Of a DNA stretch of 48,132 bases, positions 8,088 through 15,069 are shown piece by piece. Under the pieces are notes generated by a model. That model was not told the origin of the DNA and made no database searches. It worked only from the letters and a program-made list of their open reading frames with translations. Origin of the DNA: Pseudomonadota bacterium. Lineage in GTDB: Bacteria; Pseudomonadota; Gammaproteobacteria; Steroidobacterales; Steroidobacteraceae. How positions within the stretch are numbered: the first letter of the stretch is position 1; every line of letters begins with the position of its first letter. The stretch is taken from NCBI GenBank assembly GCA_025355105.1, contig JANYAE010000040.1:1-48132 (forward strand), in the 5' to 3' direction. Position numbers and translations under genes: made by a program.

Positions 8088-8455
8088 GGTCTACCGTCGG
8101 CACGACGTTGAAGTCGACTGAAAGTCGACCGATAGAGACCTGCCGAGGCATTAAACGCGGGGGATTCGTGGGTTTTTCAGCCTCAGGGCGTGGTATCACC
8201 AGCAATATCTGGCGAAGAATCCGAACGGGTATTGTGGGATCGGAGGGTGTGGAGTGCCCTTCAAAATCGCGGAGTTACAGGTCGGGGAGAAGGCGTAGTC
8301 ATCGATGAGGCTAGGGTTCTCGCGTGGATCCAGAGGGTTACCATCGGTCTGACTTCATATGCAGCGGATTGCTGCGGGAAAACGCCAGCTGATTTCGGCG
8401 TCGACGTCTACCGGAAGTCTACCGGTGACCTGGTCATAGGAAAGTCCGCGGCGAA
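8088..8455 (+). repeat. Long direct repeat, copy 1 (with msrA tail)
   Basis: 368 bp that aligns without net gaps to 9742-10109 (constant offset 1654). Conserved landmarks: GGTCTACCG at the left end, a GTC-ac-AAGTC-ACCG core at about 8112-8131, an in-frame TAA (8152-8154), the msrA tail (8194-8298), a second core ACGTCTACCGGAAGTCTACC at 8404-8423, and AGTCCGCGGCGAA at the right end. Identity is highest in the coding tail and only moderate elsewhere, so the copies are old. Confidence 0.85.
8194..8298 (+). pseudogene. msrA: msrA 3'-end fragment, copy 1
   Basis: 34 codons plus TAG encoding the C-terminus of peptide methionine sulfoxide reductase A: it begins [18 protein letters not shown], the conserved MsrA tail (compare HQQYL-KNP-GYCGIGG in the Escherichia coli protein), and ends in AELQVGEKA. 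The catalytic N-terminal domain with the GCFWG motif is absent; a TAA lies 14 codons upstream in frame, so this cannot be a working reductase. Against copy 2 there are 10 base differences, 9 of them synonymous third positions and one Gln/Pro change. Confidence 0.85.
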
Positions 8456-8536
8456 GTCCGTGATCGACTGTTGAGCCTGCGCATCCTTGTCCCCGCGAGC
8501 CGTTCTCAAACGGGTCAAGTTGACATTTTTAATCCG

Positions 8537-8558
8537 ATGTATAAACTTGTTTATACAT
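8537..8558. promoter_or_regulatory. Toxin-antitoxin operator palindrome
   Basis: ATGTATAAAC-TT-GTTTATACAT, a perfect 22-bp palindrome ending 12 bp before the antitoxin ATG. A TTGACA hexamer lies just upstream (8520-8525), so the palindrome covers the expected -10 region. MazE-type antitoxins repress their own operon through such sites. GAGAGAG between palindrome and ATG serves as ribosome binding site. Confidence 0.7.
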
Positions 8559-8570
8559 TGGAGAGAGATC

Positions 8571-8825
8571 ATGGCAAAGAGTGCGACATTGACCGTTCAG
8601 CAGTGGGGAAACAGCCTTGCTGTACGGATTCCCGCAGCTGTGGCTCGGTCCGCCCGATTCAGGGTCGGCCAACCCGTCGAAGTATCAGCACAGGATTCGA
8701 ACGTTCTGGTCAAGGCGCTTGGTGACCCCAAGCTGACGCTCGCGCAGAAGCTCGCAGCATTTGATCCAGCACTGCACAGTGGCGAGGTTTTGGCCACCGG
8801 GCCGGTTGGCAACGAGGTGCTCTAG
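8571..8825 (+). CDS. MazE/AbrB-type antitoxin
   Basis: 84 residues. The N-terminal half is a SpoVT/AbrB swapped-hairpin DNA-binding domain (VQQWGNSLAVRIPAAVARSA, then FRVGQPVEVSA), and the C-terminal half (LTLAQKLAAFDPALHSGEV) is the flexible toxin-binding tail typical of MazE/PemI antitoxins. It should neutralise the downstream toxin and repress the operon through the palindrome at 8537-8558. Its stop overlaps the toxin GTG by one base (TAGTG), so the pair is translationally coupled. Codon use is less GC-biased than in the flanking core genes, consistent with acquisition. The pair is enclosed by the two msrA-tail repeats. Confidence 0.92.
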   Translation: MAKSATLTVQQWGNSLAVRIPAAVARSARFRVGQPVEVSAQDSNVLVKALGDPKLTLAQKLAAFDPALHSGEVLATGPVGNEVL

Positions 8826-9190
8826 TGGCCGCCCGGAAGTCATGGTGCCCCGACCGGCGCGACATGATCTGGATCGACTGCAATCCTCAGGCCGGCCGTG
8901 AAATGAAGGATATCCATCCGCTGGTTGTTCTGTCTCCGCGAGAATTCAATGCACGAACGGGGATAGTGATCGGTTTGCCGATGACCACGGCTTCCTACAA
9001 TGAAACCAATCCGTTCGCGGTGAAGTTCACTGGACCGAAAGGCGTCGCCAGCTACATCCTTGGCCATCAACCGAAGTCGTTCGATTGGCGTGCCAGAAAT
9101 GCGAAGCCCCATCCGCTGAGGAAGGTCCCTGAAGAATCCTATGCGCGTGCCTGCGAGACGTTAAATCAGATCATTGAGATCGGGACCTAG
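8825..9190 (+). CDS. MazF/PemK-type endoribonuclease toxin
   Basis: 121 residues. Features of the PemK/MazF fold: an early DMIWIDCNPQAGREMKDIHP stretch (the loop with the conserved Pro and Gly-x-Glu), HPLVVLSPREFNARTGIVIG and PMTTASYNETNPFAV, all in the usual order. This family cleaves mRNA at short sequence motifs and stops growth when its antitoxin is lost. The GTG start overlaps the antitoxin stop. Length is that of the family (110-120 residues) and no frameshift is seen, so the toxin is probably functional. The exact cleavage specificity cannot be read from the sequence. Confidence 0.92.
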   Translation: MAARKSWCPDRRDMIWIDCNPQAGREMKDIHPLVVLSPREFNARTGIVIGLPMTTASYNETNPFAVKFTGPKGVASYILGHQPKSFDWRARNAKPHPLRKVPEESYARACETLNQIIEIGT

Positions 9191-9315
9191 CGCCACCTCG
9201 GCTGGCCTCACGGCAATGCTGCATAAACTTTCTTAGCGCGTTGCACGGGCCGACAAGCGAAATGCAGCAAGTAAGCGGATGGCGCCGAATGTTAGCTATT
9301 TGACCGCTACTCTGC

Positions 9316-9723
9316 GTGGCGTCCGCTTGCGCCTCATCCGTCGCTCCTCTCCTGATACCAAAGCCTGGCGATGCCGTCTCGATCGATGCGACGATTTCGA
9401 ACTCCTATAACCCTGACACAAGGAGCTATCGCCGTGCCGTGCATGTCGAAGATCAAGCGAAGATCAGCGACATCCTTGGCAGGGTTTGGGACCCAAACAG
9501 TGGCATGACAGTTCCGAACGGAACATTTCCAACGCCTACTCATGCGATTGTCGTGAACGATAGGGTCAACATCAACTTGGTCGTTTTTATTGGGTTGGAC
9601 TGGATTGGAGGCCGAAACATTGTGCCCGGTAGGCTTGCCGTAAATCGCGCCAGACACATCAGTGAAGCCGAGCGCGCGAGCATTCTGAGATTAGTAGGAA
9701 TCGACGACTACCGGTTCAAGTAG
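9316..9723 (+). CDS. Hypothetical protein in the repeat-bounded cassette
   Basis: About 135 codons from a GTG; no family recognised. The translation looks like real, mixed alpha/beta protein: PKPGDAVSIDATISNSYNP, HVEDQAKISDILGRVWDP, AIVVNDRVNINLVVFIGLD, ending GIDDYRFK. The start is uncertain: no good ribosome binding site precedes the GTG, and ATG 9291 upstream runs into a stop after four codons, so the N-terminus may be lost. GC content is clearly below that of the core genes. The stop lies 18 bp before repeat copy 2, so this ORF and the toxin-antitoxin pair form the payload between the repeats. Confidence 0.55.
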   Translation: MASACASSVAPLLIPKPGDAVSIDATISNSYNPDTRSYRRAVHVEDQAKISDILGRVWDPNSGMTVPNGTFPTPTHAIVVNDRVNINLVVFIGLDWIGGRNIVPGRLAVNRARHISEAERASILRLVGIDDYRFK

Positions 9724-9741
9724 ACGGCCGGAGCGCATCCC

Positions 9742-10109
9742 GGTCTACCGGCAGTGCGAAGTCAACGTCTACGAGAAGTCGACCGGCAGAGTACCAGCGA
9801 GAACATAACTTCCTGGTTTCCGCGCCGATTCCGACTTTCGCGCGGACTATCACCAGCAATATCTGGCGAAGAATCCGAACGGATACTGCGGGATTGGCGG
9901 GTGCGGGGTCCCCTTCAAAATCGCGGAGTTACCGGTGGGGGAGAAGGCGTAGTCGGAGCTACAGCGAGGGTTCCATCAGGAAGTCACACGATTAGCGGCG
10001 TCCAGACCGAAAACCCTGCGTATTTCTGCAGAAAAATCCAGCGTGTGTTCGACACTGACGTCTACCGGAAGTCTACCGTCGACCGCGATTCAGGATAGTC
10101 CGCGGCGAA
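9742..10109 (+). repeat. Long direct repeat, copy 2 (with msrA tail)
   Basis: Second 368-bp copy, colinear with 8088-8455. It carries the same landmarks: GGTCTACCG at the left end, core ACGTCTACGAGAAGTCGACC (9765-9784), in-frame TAA (9806-9808), msrA tail (9848-9952), core ACGTCTACCGGAAGTCTACC (10058-10077) and AGTCCGCGGCGAA at the right end (10097-10109). Confidence 0.85.
9848..9952 (+). pseudogene. msrA: msrA 3'-end fragment, copy 2
   Basis: 34 codons plus TAG, translating to the same MsrA C-terminus as copy 1 except Pro for Gln at codon 29 (ending AELPVGEKA). Immediately upstream the frame reads RADSDFRAD before YHQQYL, slightly closer to a genuine MsrA than in copy 1, and stops at TAA 9806. 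No catalytic domain is present. No complete msrA gene occurs anywhere in the window. Confidence 0.85.
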
Positions 10110-10259
10110 TGACGCCGATGGTCGGCGAATTCGCGCCAGAACTCGTCGGTCGTTCGTTCCGACCAGCCACCAACGTAGGGGGGTGACCGATTGGAGGTTC
10201 GACGCTGATACCTTAGCGGTAACGCGAAAGGTTGGCGTTCCATCATCGCCGCGCGACTT
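10110..10259. other. Intergenic stretch after repeat copy 2
   Basis: 150 bp with no supportable gene, no terminator and no further copy of the repeat. Confidence 0.5.
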
Positions 10260-10472
10260 CTAAGGAAACACGGTGCTCACAGCGAGCCACACCCCGTGGC
10301 GCTTGACCCAGGTTTCCACGAAGAAACCCGACTCGTCGGACTTGGTGCCATCGCCTACGCTCACGCCCATTTCGCGGATGGCCGAGCCCACCAGCACGCC
10401 ATTCCCGGCCACAGACGGCCGGTCGCGCGTGGCCTCGACACAGGGAGCACCGCACGCCAATTCTGCGAACAC
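10260..10472 (-). pseudogene. Possible DUF4440/SnoaL-like C-terminal fragment
   Basis: About 70 codons ending in ESGFFVETWVKRHGVWLAVS, which matches the closing strand pattern of NTF2-like DUF4440 proteins (vWvkrdGrWrlvas), preceded by AGNGVLVGSAIRE, an earlier strand of that fold. The N-terminal helices are missing and no proper start is seen (only a GTG at 10472 without ribosome binding site), so it is probably a 5'-truncated remnant. Confidence 0.4.
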
Positions 10473-10654
10473 CGCTCAGAACTGTCCCGCTCCAATTGCA
10501 CGGCGGGCGGGGCCCGGGCGACTGCGTGGCTTCGGGAGTGCCGCGTGAAGCTCGGTCAGACGCGCCCGGATGATCAGGAGAGACAACGGAATCGACCTCG
10601 AGAGGTACCGGATTCCATCGTTAACGGGACCAGAACCGGACATCTCTACTCAGA

Positions 10655-10740
10655 CCCTATATGTTGATTTACCATAATATACATTATGCGTAGTACGATC
10701 TATCGTATTGATTTTTATAGATTTTTCTTTAACATACACA
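10655..10740. other. AT-rich patch with two small palindromes
   Basis: Some 85 bp of very AT-rich sequence in a GC-rich genome. It holds CATAAT-ATAC-ATTATG (10673-10688) and TACGAT-CT-ATCGTA (10694-10707) and ends in T/A runs up to the stop codon of the minus-strand ORF at 10715. It could be an operator/promoter region of foreign origin or a junction of inserted DNA. Confidence 0.5.
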
Positions 10741-11149
10741 TGCTATTCGCCATGTCTTCCGGCCGAATCCCCTCGCCTGTGCCCAGCCTGGCCTGCGCTG
10801 CGGTGACGCGCTTGTAGAACCGCGCGTCGTTCTCTAGCCCGTACTCGAGCCACTCGTTGGCGCGCGCAAACGCGATGAGCACGCCGCCGGGTCGCTCGCC
10901 ACGGTGGTCGGCGAACAGGCGTTCGAGAAGCTTCCTGTTGCCTTCGGCCATCGGCGCGTCGAAACCTGAAGCCCGCGCGGAGACGCGCGCGCACGCGACG
11001 TCTGGATTCGCAGCGACCAACCCGGCTAACCGAACATTTAGATCGAGCGCAGCGCCGGCGGCCGCGACGTTCGATGAGGGAAATTTTGGTAGCCATTCAG
11101 TCGCTGGCGCACTCATATCAATCAGGGGGCATCGAATGCCGCGGACCAT
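10715..11149 (-). CDS. Hypothetical protein of the accessory island
   Basis: About 144 residues from ATG 11149 (ATG 11116 also possible). The translation looks protein-like: DLNVRLAGLVAANPDV, then RKLLERLFADHRGERPGG, then FARANEWLEYGLENDARFYK, ending in MLKKNL within the AT-rich patch. No family is recognised. The same frame stays open upstream to 11467 and includes VALVDFKYWASSFQ, so the real protein may be longer or this may be a 5'-damaged remnant. Codon use is less GC-biased than in the neighbours, in line with acquired DNA. Confidence 0.4.
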   Translation of the reverse strand: MVRGIRCPLIDMSAPATEWLPKFPSSNVAAAGAALDLNVRLAGLVAANPDVACARVSARASGFDAPMAEGNRKLLERLFADHRGERPGGVLIAFARANEWLEYGLENDARFYKRVTAAQARLGTGEGIRPEDMANSMCMLKKNL

Positions 11150-11423
11150 GCGCTCGGATGGCCGGCCCCGGTGCAACAGATGATCGGCCGATTGCACCAG
11201 CGTTCCCGCGTCAGAAATTTGGAAAGATGATGCCCAATACTTGAAGTCGACGAGGGCCACGGATGGCGATCGGCCGACGAGTACGTTCGATGGACTGGGC
11301 CATCGGCTCGTCGGCCCGACAGGGACCGCGCAGCAACTGTGGACGGCTGTGGCGAGGATCGCTTTCCCGAGCTGCGCGGCGCCCCGTGGCCTGAGCCGCC
11401 AGCCGGAGCCGTCGCCAGCTGGC

Positions 11424-12152
11424 CTATTGGCCCGAGGTATTCGCCGCGAGCTTCGGCACGGCGGCAACCGAGCGCTTGATGAGCCTCGCGATCGTAGGAT
11501 TGAGGCCGTTGAGCGCGAATTCGATCTCTGGCGAGCCTTCCTCGACGAAGCTCGGCTGGATGCGCAGGCGCTTGGCCTTGCCTAGGGCGGCGAGCAGCTT
11601 GCGGGCGTCGTCGCCTCCCAGCAGATGCAATGCCGTGGAGGCGTGCTGTCGGGCCGCGCAGAAGCGCACCGGGCGCGGCGCGGCGTCGTCGATACTGACC
11701 CGCAGCACACAGCCCTTCTCGCGGCCCCGCCCACCGCAGTCAAATCGGCCATGCTCCACCGACAGGATGAGATCCGTTGGCCGCCCGTTCTTGAGCGGCA
11801 GGACAATCGTTGCGCGCTGCGCGGCCTCGTCCGCGACGTCGAACCAGACGCGCGTGAGGCTGCGGCGTTCGACCGCCGCCGTATAGCCGCCTCCGGCCGG
11901 GTCTCTCACCGAGGTGACGTACCAGGCGGATCCGGTCACCTCGGCACCGGCTCGCGAACTCGGCTTGAGCGCGACCTCAACGTCCGGTAGCGTCGCCACC
12001 GGCGCTGGCAGCTCAAGCTGCTTCGCCTGCGCCTCAGGCGGCGCAAGCGGCGCAGGTGAACCGCAGCCGCCGGCTGCGACGAGCGTTCCCAGCAGGATCA
12101 AGGCGCAGGCAAGGTCCGTGAGCCCGCGCGGGCGTTTGGGTGCGGTAATCAT
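11424..12152 (-). CDS. Putative lipoprotein of unknown function
   Basis: 242 residues from ATG 12152 (MITAPKRPRG). A basic N-terminus and a hydrophobic stretch end in LVAAGGC (about residues 24-30), a loose lipobox, suggesting a lipoprotein anchored by that Cys. The mature part contains GSAWYVTSVRD, RVWFDVADEAAQRATIVLPL, HGRFDCGGRGREKGCVLRV and a closing EGSPEIEFALNGL. No domain is recognised. Two further Cys in the FDCGG and KGCVL segments could form a disulphide. The frame is open 45 codons further upstream but the signal peptide fixes the start. It is divergent from the DsbA-like gene. Confidence 0.7.
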   Translation of the reverse strand: MITAPKRPRGLTDLACALILLGTLVAAGGCGSPAPLAPPEAQAKQLELPAPVATLPDVEVALKPSSRAGAEVTGSAWYVTSVRDPAGGGYTAAVERRSLTRVWFDVADEAAQRATIVLPLKNGRPTDLILSVEHGRFDCGGRGREKGCVLRVSIDDAAPRPVRFCAARQHASTALHLLGGDDARKLLAALGKAKRLRIQPSFVEEGSPEIEFALNGLNPTIARLIKRSVAAVPKLAANTSGQ

Positions 12153-12264
12153 TACCGCCTTAGATACCCGAGCATCGATCGGGCTCCAAGGCAGCGCTTC
12201 GCAAATCCGCCGCGCGCCGGACCGATTGCTGCAGCGCAGGATCAAATCCGTGCGCTGCGCACCC

Positions 12265-12291
12265 GAAATTGGCGTTTTCAAAGCCAATTTC
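12265..12291. promoter_or_regulatory. 9-bp inverted repeat between divergent genes
   Basis: GAAATTGGC-9 nt-GCCAATTTC, a perfect inverted repeat in the divergent region between the lipoprotein and DsbA-like genes, in a locally AT-richer setting. Candidate operator or a transcribed hairpin; no T-run makes a terminator less likely. Confidence 0.35.
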
Positions 12292-12454
12292 CCGGTTATT
12301 GTTAACTGCCGGCGCGAGCCCGCGCCGCTCGTGCCGGCTCATGGCGCGCGGTGCCTGATCGCTCCTCAGCATTGTCATCCTGCTAGTGCCGGTATGCTCG
12401 GCCGGTGACCGCCGGCCACAAGGCCTACGGCATCGCACGCCAGGGAGAGCCGCG

Positions 12455-13000
12455 ATGAAGCCTGCCCCTTCCAAAGTGACCCTGGCCGTTCCGCCCCAGC
12501 CGACCGATCACGCCGTCGGGCCGCTCGCCGCGAAGGTGACCGTCATCGAGTACGGCGACTTCGAATGCCCGAGCTGCGCCGGTGCCGAACCCGCGGTCCG
12601 CCAGCTGCTCAAGCTCCACGCGACGGAACTGCGCCTCATCTTTCGACATTTTCCGCTGGAGGACGCGCACCCGCGCGCGCTGCTCGCCGCGGAAGCCGCC
12701 GAGGCCGCCGGAGCGCAGGGCAGCTTCTGGCCGATGCACGACCTGCTGCTCGCGAACTCGTCGCATCTGACGCGCAAGCATCTGGACGGCTACGCCGCTC
12801 AGCTCGGTCTCGACATGGTGCGCTTCAAGGCGGAGCTCGACGACGAGCTCTACCGGCAGCGCATTCGCGAACACCAGGACGGCGGGCGGCGCAGCCACCT
12901 GCGCGCGACCCCGACCTTCTACGTGGACGGCGTCGTGCAGGACATCAGCGGCGGCATGCGCGAACTGTTCGCCGCCGTCGAGGCGGCCCTCGCCGGCTGA
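12455..13000 (+). CDS. DsbA-family thioredoxin-fold oxidoreductase
   Basis: 181 residues. Thioredoxin fold of the DsbA/Thioredoxin_4 type: VTVIEYGDFECPSCAGAEP carries the CPSC redox pair (about residues 38-41), the helical insertion follows, and RATPTFYVDG near residue 155 supplies the cis-Pro loop. The protein has no signal peptide, so unlike DsbA it should act in the cytoplasm, where relatives are linked to thiol or oxidative stress. ATG 12455 is preceded by GGGAGAG. Single-gene unit, divergent from the lipoprotein gene and convergent with the cytochrome gene. Confidence 0.88.
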   Translation: MKPAPSKVTLAVPPQPTDHAVGPLAAKVTVIEYGDFECPSCAGAEPAVRQLLKLHATELRLIFRHFPLEDAHPRALLAAEAAEAAGAQGSFWPMHDLLLANSSHLTRKHLDGYAAQLGLDMVRFKAELDDELYRQRIREHQDGGRRSHLRATPTFYVDGVVQDISGGMRELFAAVEAALAG

Positions 13001-13024
13001 GCGGCAGCGCACGACGATTCCCGG

Positions 13025-13546
13025 CTACTCGAGACCGTAGTGCCGGTGGCACGCCGAACAGATCTCGTCGAGGTGATCGCTGACGTCGGCGAGCGTGGCG
13101 AGATCGTGCTTCTCGGCGGCCAGGTAGGCGCGCTCGGCCGCGTCAGCGAGCCGGTCAACGTAGCCATGCCAGGCGGCATCAACCGTCCGCGCCGGAATCC
13201 GCAGCGCGTTCGTCGCCTCGGCGAGCGTCGCCGCGCCGCTGACGACGAGTTCCCAGTCGGCTTCGGTCGTCGGCGCGAGATCATGATCGCCGCTCGCGTC
13301 GTTGACGAAGCCGTTGGTGCGCCAGACGATCGTCGCGGCCGGCGTCAGGACGTGGTCCATGAACGTCTGCATGTCGACGAAGGCGCGAAAGGCCTGCGGA
13401 GCCGCGCGCTGCTTCGCAGCGCCCGCCGGCGTCCTGGCCTGCGCGCCGGCGGCCGGCGCACTCATCGCGACCGGATCGGCAATCGAACGGCCGGCGCCGC
13501 CGGCGGCGAAGGCCAGCACAAACATCACCGTAAGTCGCAGGTTCAT
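13025..13546 (-). CDS. Monohaem c-type cytochrome, cytochrome c'-like
   Basis: 173 residues starting MNLRLTVMF with a signal peptide (cleavage near SIADP). The mature part is helical, and the single haem-attachment motif CSACH sits at the extreme C-terminus (ICSACHRHYGLE), the arrangement of cytochrome c'/c556-type four-helix proteins. A Trp/His-rich middle (ATIVWRTNGF, WHGYVDRLADAA) fits the haem pocket. It is probably a periplasmic electron carrier or gas-binding protein. The start ATG has GGAG seven bases upstream; the longer upstream frame is rejected because the export signal begins here. Confidence 0.85.
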   Translation of the reverse strand: MNLRLTVMFVLAFAAGGAGRSIADPVAMSAPAAGAQARTPAGAAKQRAAPQAFRAFVDMQTFMDHVLTPAATIVWRTNGFVNDASGDHDLAPTTEADWELVVSGAATLAEATNALRIPARTVDAAWHGYVDRLADAAERAYLAAEKHDLATLADVSDHLDEICSACHRHYGLE

Positions 13547-13846
13547 CGGCAGCTCCAGAGCCCGGCGTTGCAAACAGAACAGGCATGCGCCGCGGCGCGC
13601 CGCTCCTTGACATAAGCATAGCCGCAATCGGCCCGGGCCCGCGGCCGCCGTGATTGTCGCAGGCGTTCTGCCGGGCATTCAAAGAAAACCCTATTGGCAT
13701 CGCGCGAGGGTCGCCGTACCCTTGCGGCCGCTGCGTGCACCCCCTCGAAGCCCGGGGCGCACCGCGCCGGCGCTGAGGATGGCGTACGACGAACAAGAAG
13801 ATGCCTGCGGGCCGTTCTCCCGCTTCTACCTCGAGGCTTCTCGCCC
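13547..13846. other. Divergent intergenic region, cytochrome and histidine kinase
   Basis: 300 bp. A plus-strand TTGACA occurs at 13607-13612 but no convincing -10 follows at the right distance. No gene or strong hairpin seen. Confidence 0.4.
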
Positions 13847-15040
13847 ATGCCGGCTGCCCCGCTTCCGCCTGACGAAACCGCTCGGCTGCGCGACCTGCAG
13901 CACTACCAGGTCCTGGACACGCTGCCGGATCCTTCGTTCGACGGCCTGACGCGCATCGCCTGCCAGATCTCGGGCATGCCGATCGGGCTCATCAGCCTGA
14001 CCGACCGCGATCGCCAGTGGTTCAAGTCGCGCGTCGGCCTGAACGTGGCGGAGATTCCACGCGAATGGGCGCCGTGTGCCCACGTGGTCGCGTGCGGCGA
14101 AAGCATCGTCTGCGCCGACATGAGCGCCGACGAGCGCTTCGCCGACAATCCACTCGTCACCGGGCCGACCAACTTCCGCTTCTATGCGGGCCTGGCGCTC
14201 GTCACGTCGCGCGGTTGCGTGCTCGGCACGCTGGCGGTGATCGACACCCGCCCCGGCGCGCTGACGCCGGCGCAGCTGGACGCGCTCGCGACGCTGGCAC
14301 GGCAAATCGTCACCGAGCTCGAGCTCCACACCGCGTACCGCGAGCTCGGGGCGCTGCGCACGCGCGAGCGCGAGTTCGACCAGCGGCTGCTGCAAGAGCG
14401 CAGCGACGAAGCACAGCGCCTCGCCGCCGAACTGCACGACGGGGTCGGCCAGGAACTGGTCGGCATCTCGATCCTGCTGAGCGCGACACTCAATGAAGCG
14501 CGCAAGGGCGGCTCTGCACTCGCCCGGCCGATCGAGGAGATCAGCCTGCTCTTATCGCGCGCGATCGACCTCGCCCGTCGCGCCGCGCAGGAACACGGCG
14601 GCTTCGCCGTGCAGGCCGCCGGCCTCGCCGGAGCGCTCGAGCAATTCGTGCGGCGCGTGAGCCGGCCGGACGGCCCGCGCATCGAGCTCAGCTCGTCACC
14701 GATCCCGGTGGAATGCCTCGACGACGGCTCGGCCTACCACGTCCTGCGGATCGCGCAGGAGGCGATCACCAACGCGCGCCGCCACAGCCGCGGCCGCCTG
14801 ATCAAGGTCTGGTGCGGCCACACGCCGGGCGTCGTCAAGGTCACGGTCACCGACGACGGGGTCGGCCTGCCGGCGGATGACTCGGCGCAGCCGGGCATCG
14901 GGCACGCCGTCATGGCCTACCGCGCGAAGGCGATCGGCGCGCGCCTGCTGCTGGCCAACTTGCCGGCCGGCGGCGTCGCGGTGAGCTGCGAACTGCGCTG
15001 TCGCGGCACCGCCGCCTGCGCCGGCGAGACGCCGGCCTAG
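13847..15040 (+). CDS. GAF-domain sensor histidine kinase (NarX/DegS type)
   Basis: 397 residues. An N-terminal GAF domain (about residues 25-165: PSFDGLTRIACQISGMPIGL, then SLTDRDRQWFKS, APCAHVV, NFRFYAGLAL) is followed by a short coiled coil and a HisKA_3 dimerisation domain with the phosphoacceptor in LAAELHDGVGQELVG (about residue 201). The HATPase domain shows RIAQEAITNARRHS (N-box) and TDDGVGLP (G1). No membrane segment, so it is a cytoplasmic sensor. GAF modules of this FDGLTR...DR-WFKS type recur in bacterial kinases and cyclases; the ligand is unknown. No LuxR-type response regulator is adjacent, so it is an orphan kinase. ATG 13847 is chosen; the upstream open frame lacks family features. 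Confidence 0.9.
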   Translation: MPAAPLPPDETARLRDLQHYQVLDTLPDPSFDGLTRIACQISGMPIGLISLTDRDRQWFKSRVGLNVAEIPREWAPCAHVVACGESIVCADMSADERFADNPLVTGPTNFRFYAGLALVTSRGCVLGTLAVIDTRPGALTPAQLDALATLARQIVTELELHTAYRELGALRTREREFDQRLLQERSDEAQRLAAELHDGVGQELVGISILLSATLNEARKGGSALARPIEEISLLLSRAIDLARRAAQEHGGFAVQAAGLAGALEQFVRRVSRPDGPRIELSSSPIPVECLDDGSAYHVLRIAQEAITNARRHSRGRLIKVWCGHTPGVVKVTVTDDGVGLPADDSAQPGIGHAVMAYRAKAIGARLLLANLPAGGVAVSCELRCRGTAACAGETPA

Positions 15041-15069
15041 TCGCCGGACGAGCACGCCGCGACCGCGGC

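Noticed and set aside
7930..8205. 91-codon minus-strand frame entering repeat copy 1
   Set aside because: No start signal, no domain and it crosses the repeat border; the plus strand here carries the msrA tail.
8693..8702. GGATTCGAAC resembling a tRNA T-arm
   Set aside because: It lies inside the antitoxin gene and no acceptor, anticodon or D-arm can be paired around it.
9191..9315. Possible integron attC site between toxin and orphan ORF
   Set aside because: No paired RYYYAAC/GTTRRRY boxes with a foldable stem were found, and no integron integrase is in the window.
13607..13612. TTGACA as kinase promoter
   Set aside because: No acceptable -10 hexamer at 16-18 bp spacing.
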